Shown: piece by piece, positions 58,678 through 64,000 of the stretch
How the letters are laid out: every line of letters starts with the position of its first letter
Numbering within the stretch: position 1 is the stretch's first letter
DNA from: Siphonodentalium dalli
Taxonomy: Eukaryota > Mollusca > Scaphopoda > Gadilida > Siphonodentaliidae
Length of the DNA: 64,000 nucleotides
Assembly (NCBI GenBank): GCA_032622095.1
Contig: CP136062.1
Location: 156,732,875-156,796,874 of the forward strand
Reading direction: 5' to 3'
Position numbers and translations under genes: made by a program
Notes under the pieces: generated by a model
Told to the model about the DNA's origin: nothing
The model's database searches: none
The model's input: the letters and a program-made list of their open reading frames with translations, nothing else

Positions 58678-60252
58678 TTCACACATCAGCCTCTCGGTAC
58701 CTCGCCATAATGAGACAGGCGTTTACAGTATAGTATTGAAACATTTAAGTCACGAAGACGAAATTTATGGCACAACACACACGAAAAGCAACACACAACT
58801 AGACACCAGAAACAAAATACAGCAGACGGCAGAAATGTAATCTGAAAAACTGTGAGCGACGTGACTGATTGATTGGACAGGGTCAACTCAACCACCCGTC
58901 TTGAAGAGATGTAGGACCAAAGAGGACCATGAGCTAAGCCGTTGCCACAGGTCGATGTCTCACTTGACACGGTTGCCCTAGTATCCCCAGAACTCCTGCT
59001 CCACATATCAAGGGATGCACCCCTCAGCAAAAGTGGGCCACTTTAGGGGATTCTAACCCCTGGCAGTGGGGCAGTACACCTATTCTACCCGGGCCCACGC
59101 GGGGAAAGATTTCTTTGTTATGATCAATTGGCAGCACGCATTAGAAAAACAGTGGTATATATGGAGACAAGTAAGTGTTGATCGAGTTCGCATGGTGAAT
59201 ATCCATGCCCTCCCAATGGCGATTCCTCAATATATCACCCGAATAGGTTAAAGTGAAATGGGTTTTGTATCAGATGCTGACATGCGTCTATGATTAGGTT
59301 AACGTGTCGGATTTCGATAGCTGTTCAACTTAATTATAACAAGGCAAGTTTGAAAGTCACATGTGAAATTAAAGACACGTCATGGATAGGTGTCTGAAAT
59401 ATCAGAGCTCATGGAAATATGTATGATATGTCACTGATATGGACAGTAATGTCACCCCAAGAACCTCGGATGTCATTCCGTTCTCGATCAGGCGATACAT
59501 ATCCGCGTTGCTCTCAAGCACCGGCGATAACTGCATACTGTACTTGCATATTTGCCCAAACACGTCTCGTGTTGCCATCGCTTCCATCGATAACACATAC
59601 GCGACTATAGATATAAAGATCCTTATTTGACATTGCTATGTGGATTATGCATGGCGGCATGTTAATCGGCGTCATTACTGTGGCATCACTGTAAACAATA
59701 ATTATTCCTCCAATACCCATCTTATAACCAAGAGTACACAAGAAATTGACAAAGCATAGTGAATTGTTTGATGATAACATAAGAGAGGATCGCATATCAC
59801 GTCTAAGGTTTCGAGTCCTCTCTTAAGTGTTCAGTCTTTTGGAACCAAGAGCGTATTGGTGAGAAGATTTAATTGCACGATATTTGAAAGTAGAAATAAT
59901 TCATCAAATTGCTCTCTTAACTTTCACAATTAGTGTTTTCCTTTAAATTATATATATATAATGTTCGAACTTGTGTCCCTGGTATGCAGTCAGCAACAAA
60001 ACATGCTAAACAGATGGGTGAGGTACATGTGGTATTGGAATCCGGTGTATGATTTACAGCTGAAATGCGGGCATATAACTATATGTCAGTACATGTATAT
60101 TAATAACCTCTATATATTTTCGGCTTAGACAACGCGTTCGTATTATGTATGTTAGCTGAAATGCAGAATATTAACTTATCAGTACAAGGTTCCACCCCGG
60201 TTTTCACAACAAAGTACCAAATTGTGTACACATGTGGATTGTCTTGTGACGG
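58678..60252. repeat. Dispersed 1.6-kb repeat, second member, copy 2
   Basis: Counterpart of 18688-20142. Its first ~110 bp are missing because a deletion of about 220 bp joins the neighbouring ORF1 remnant to the repeat at about 58668. Internally it is fuller than the copy 1 member. Confidence 0.7.
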
Positions 60253-60701
60253 TCTTGTATATAATCCACACCAAACTGCTCAGTGAGATAATCAGGGGAC
60301 AAAGTATCTCTGTGCACATGTTTGCTGATGAAAATTAGCTGTACATTTCTGGTGACAACCCCTATTGCTTTACAACTATAATGGAACAGTGCAATTATTT
60401 TGTGAAATCGTGGATGGTGGCCAATAAACTGAAACTAATTAGTGACAAAACTGAAGAAATGTGAGTGTCTAATCTGGCATGCGTAAAGAAAGTTAGCATA
60501 TATGTTATGACTTTTGATGACACTCAAGTTCACACTCCTACAAGCCACATATGCAAGGCAATATACACTGAACTTCGGCGACATTGGAAAATGAGAAAAT
60601 ACATTCAAAACGACTCAATTTTTAAAAAACGTTAGTCATCTCTAAGTATCAGTCGACCTGACTACTACAATTCTATTTTAATTGGTGTACTATATAATCA
60701 G

Positions 60702-60866
60702 GTATCTCAGCGTCTGCAGAAAACTGTTGCAAGGATAGTTCTCTGTCGTAGAAGATCTGACGACAGATGCAATCTGCAAGAATTACATTGGCTACCTGTA
60801 TCAGACATAATTCTGTATATACGACGGGGAACTATCCTAGCATATATTCAATGGTATGAAACACGC
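60702..60866 (+). pseudogene. CR1/L2-like reverse transcriptase tail, copy 2
   Basis: Same fragment with the same limits as copy 1 (LQELHWLPVSDIILYIRRGT), differing by a few substitutions. Confidence 0.75.
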
Positions 60867-63800
60867 GATCCGTGGAATATATCACTTAATTCTTACACTG
60901 CCCTTCAAGTTTGTGGGCGTTCAATGTTAGCCATCCTTGCGTACTTGCCTTGAGGGCTTATTGAAATGCTACTCTAGTGAGTAGTTTAAGAATACCAATG
61001 CTGATAAATAACTTTAGGAATAGCCATTAAATAAATAAATAAATATTACACAAACATTTCTTGTAAAAAGTTGGCAAGTCTGATTTTAAAAGGTGATCCC
61101 ACATTTCATCAACACCAAGAGACAGTGAAAATTATAATGCATTCTGGAGGACTATTGCCTACATGTCTCTGAATGGTGTAGAAACCTACCAAATTATAAA
61201 AAAATACGTCTCTTGTGAGAGAGTTTCGACAGCCTGTGCACCATGCACGCCCGCATCGCCGAAGTGAATTAAGTCACATTAACGTAGTAGATAATTATAC
61301 AAATTATCGCGGTATATTTGCTTAAACATATGGTATATAATACCAATCTCATAATGGAAAGTATCATTTGTTACGTCTTGATTATCTAACCGAGGAACGG
61401 CAAGAGTTGATGCTTGAAATTAACACATGCTTCCAATAATAATTCATACTGGAATCGCAAAGGGAAATTACTGTTTAAAGTTAAATAGCCCTAAATAAAA
61501 CAAGCAAATAAGATACAACTCGACATTCCGATTTGTTAGCACCAAATTGGGCACCACTATTTAGCAAATTCCCGCCACATTTATAGTTATATCCTTGATA
61601 TAAGTACTTTAATGGTGTGGTTTATAGATACATGAGTGACGTATAGACGCCGTTGGTGTCAGGGCGGGAGGGGGGGGCACATAATGAAAACAACTATATT
61701 GTAGAATTCCACTAAACTTGTATGATATATTTATAATGAATAATGTATTCAAACGTTTCAGGCGCGGGTCCAGTGGAATACATTATTTTTCTTTCTTTCG
61801 CTTTCCTTCAAGTTTATGGACATTCAATGTGAGTCATCCGAACTTGCCTTGAGGGCTGATTGAAATGCTACGCGGATGACTCTTTATTCGTCTCCATGGT
61901 ATACTATGGACTTCTGTCGTAGATCTCCACCAACCTTGTATAAAATGTTCTCAACGCCATGCTATAGGGAGTCTAATGGTTTAGTTTAACCATACATCAG
62001 TCGATGTCATGGTTGGGGATCAAGGAAGGAACATGATACAAACTTCTTTGTCATCGATTGCCACCAGACGAATACATAGTGGAATTTAGATTGTACATGG
62101 CATTTAGGGTATGATTTAAAGTTGGCAAAGTGCACCGTCGAAGTGAATGATGGACCCGAAGCTCTTTATAATGTGTTTTCACTGGGGCCCGAACCATTCA
62201 ATTGTATAAAGGTTACACCCTCACTATTTCAGAACCCAATAAGTCCAATATGAACATATGTGGATATTTAAGTCAGACATGAACCTATTTGTACGAGAGT
62301 GTGTTGGAAATGTATATGTATGCGTCTATATGATATACTGCACTACATGGTGTACTTTAAAGTCACATGGCGGTATGCGCTCCGAAATACACCTAATAAT
62401 ATTCGCTGTAGATTTTTCCCGGTATCGAAATAGGTCGAGATATACTTCCATTTTACGGCAGTATAGTCCCAGACAGACGCATTGAACTCATACAAAATAT
62501 AACTTTGAAGACGGTGTTTGGGTGCTAAACAAACAACAGCTATGTCACGGCATGGCACATTAAAGATAATTCTGTGTTACGCTATTCCTGATATTGTAGA
62601 AATAAAGAGCGAAAAATTTAAAACAGCTGGAAGATGTCTGTGACCATGGCAATTATTTATCAGAGCATATATATGATGCCGGAATATAAATAGTTCGTGT
62701 ATCTGTCAACCTATATTATACCTCATACTAAATTAGGCAGACAAATATTTGGAAGCTCGAATGAGCCATGTCCGTTTAACATACTAAGCACATGGTGCGT
62801 TCTAAATCAGGAATCGAAGTCGGATAAACCATATTGTAATACGACCTTGCCTAAACCTACACACAAGGCTCGTCCTGATTGGTCAGTATCCTGTATTCCC
62901 ATGCAGACGCGGACCGTCCTTTTGTAGTACAATTCTAGATATTTTGAATTGTACCACAAACAATGTGGTACAATCAGTGAAATGCTGCCAACGCCTCGAA
63001 ATTTCAGAAGTCAAACCATACGGCCATTGGCTAATGTCATGCTAAAGACTGAAGAAAGAGACATATAATGACTAACTACTGTATTATACTGATTTTTATT
63101 TAAGTTAGAACAAAAATAAGTCTTAAATGAATTTGTTTGCCACAAAAACAATGGAAAGGGGTCGTCGTTCAATAGTGACGCTATGTTTCACTATCAGGTC
63201 TAAGAGAAGAATTGTTTGGTGGAAAATCTTACCACGCAGAGCTAGAAACTGGGCTATTATATAACAGTTTGAACATATGTCACTATAATTTCGACCAAAA
63301 CATACAGTCGAATTACAAAAGAAATAAATACACTGCGCATCGACGTGTATAGTAGAATTTGACCACATAAACTGATTATACTACTCCGCTTCGCGTCGTC
63401 CTACAATCAGTTTCTTTGTGGCCGATGCGCAGTGTATTTATGTCTTAAATAGATAAGAGCAACATTTCTATAAAGTGTCGCACAATTAACTAAACTTATA
63501 TAGTCATCTCCGTGATATGATGTATTCGTTTTAAAGTATAGTTTTCATACTCATAAGAGTCGCCGATAGATAGAGGAATCGCTATATGGCTAGTTAGGTA
63601 TTTCAAAGTGGGCAGATAGGCGCCGTTGGGTATGAGGAGCTAGAAAACAACAGCATTTATTATAGGCATCAACATGATACTAATCGTGCGGCTTGAAGAT
63701 AATGATTTTCTGAATTGGGGTGGAGTTGATGCATTAAATTGATAAAGACGGAGTTACCGATATCAAAATGTTTGGTTAGTTTTTAAAGATCTACAGTCCG

Positions 63801-64000
63801 ATTTAACACCAGATGACCGAATTATCTGAGATAATGACCAGTTTACCGGGACAATGAAAAAGGAAAACTGAATTCAATTATCATCTGTTCTATGGCACGA
63901 GCGTCGCGACAATTGACAAAGGCCTACACCAGGTTTACGCGTATACAATATCATAATTGGAAATGCTGTGTACTATATTCCATGTTTGGGCAACGGAATC

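Larger units (their letters stand above)
39031..64000. repeat. Copy 2 of a large direct duplication
   Basis: Second copy, in the same orientation, beginning just after the satellite and a 150-bp transition. It holds everything in copy 1 apart from the LINE insertion, and adds a hAT element at 42323-43601. Whether it is followed by a second RGK gene cannot be seen: the matching start codon would lie near 64670. Confidence 0.97.

Overview
The window is animal nuclear DNA. It is AT-rich and intron-bearing, holds one spliced gene, and is otherwise packed with decayed transposons. The gene type (RGK small GTPase), the mix of Helitron, hAT, L1/Tx1-like, jockey-like and CR1-like remnants and the TTAGGG-type telomere-like repeats fit a bilaterian. 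A marine lophotrochozoan such as a mollusc is my guess, at low confidence. No bacterial, organellar or viral genes were recognised.

Layout: (1) 1-24460 is 'copy 1' of a repeat-rich segment. (2) About 24900-35280 holds the only convincing host gene, a four-exon RGK-family GTPase on the + strand (CDS 25130-34925, 268 aa), with a TATA box, an E-box and a candidate polyadenylation signal. (3) About 35680-38880 is a degenerate, GC-richer satellite built from telomere-like CCCTAA units mixed with GGGACGGGAC units. A 250-bp island of the same material sits in intron 2 of the gene. (4) 39031-64000 is 'copy 2', colinear and in the same orientation as copy 1, differing at a few percent of positions or less. 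The homology runs off both ends of the window, so the full unit (at least 24.5 kb, pitch about 39.0-39.5 kb) and its outer breakpoints are not visible.

Each copy contains, in order: a foldback element of about 0.5 kb; a foldback element of about 1.3 kb; a broken minus-strand Helitron Rep-helicase gene; an unassigned stretch; a dispersed repeat of about 1.6 kb; a tRNA-derived SINE or its remnant; a 75-bp tandem array; the 3' end of an L1/Tx1-like LINE; a minus-strand non-LTR ORF1 with zinc knuckles; a second copy of the dispersed repeat; and a CR1-like reverse transcriptase tail. The copies also carry private events. Copy 2 has a 1279-bp hAT insertion with an 8-bp target duplication, and copy 1 preserves the empty site. 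Copy 1 has a 5'-truncated LINE with an (ATT)n tail, and copy 2 preserves that empty site. Several deletions at short microhomologies are found on one side or the other.

Two readings remain open: a real segmental duplication with a telomere-like satellite at its junction, or two divergent haplotypes placed in tandem by the assembler. Sequence alone cannot separate them. All gene functions here are inferred from recognised motifs without database searches.
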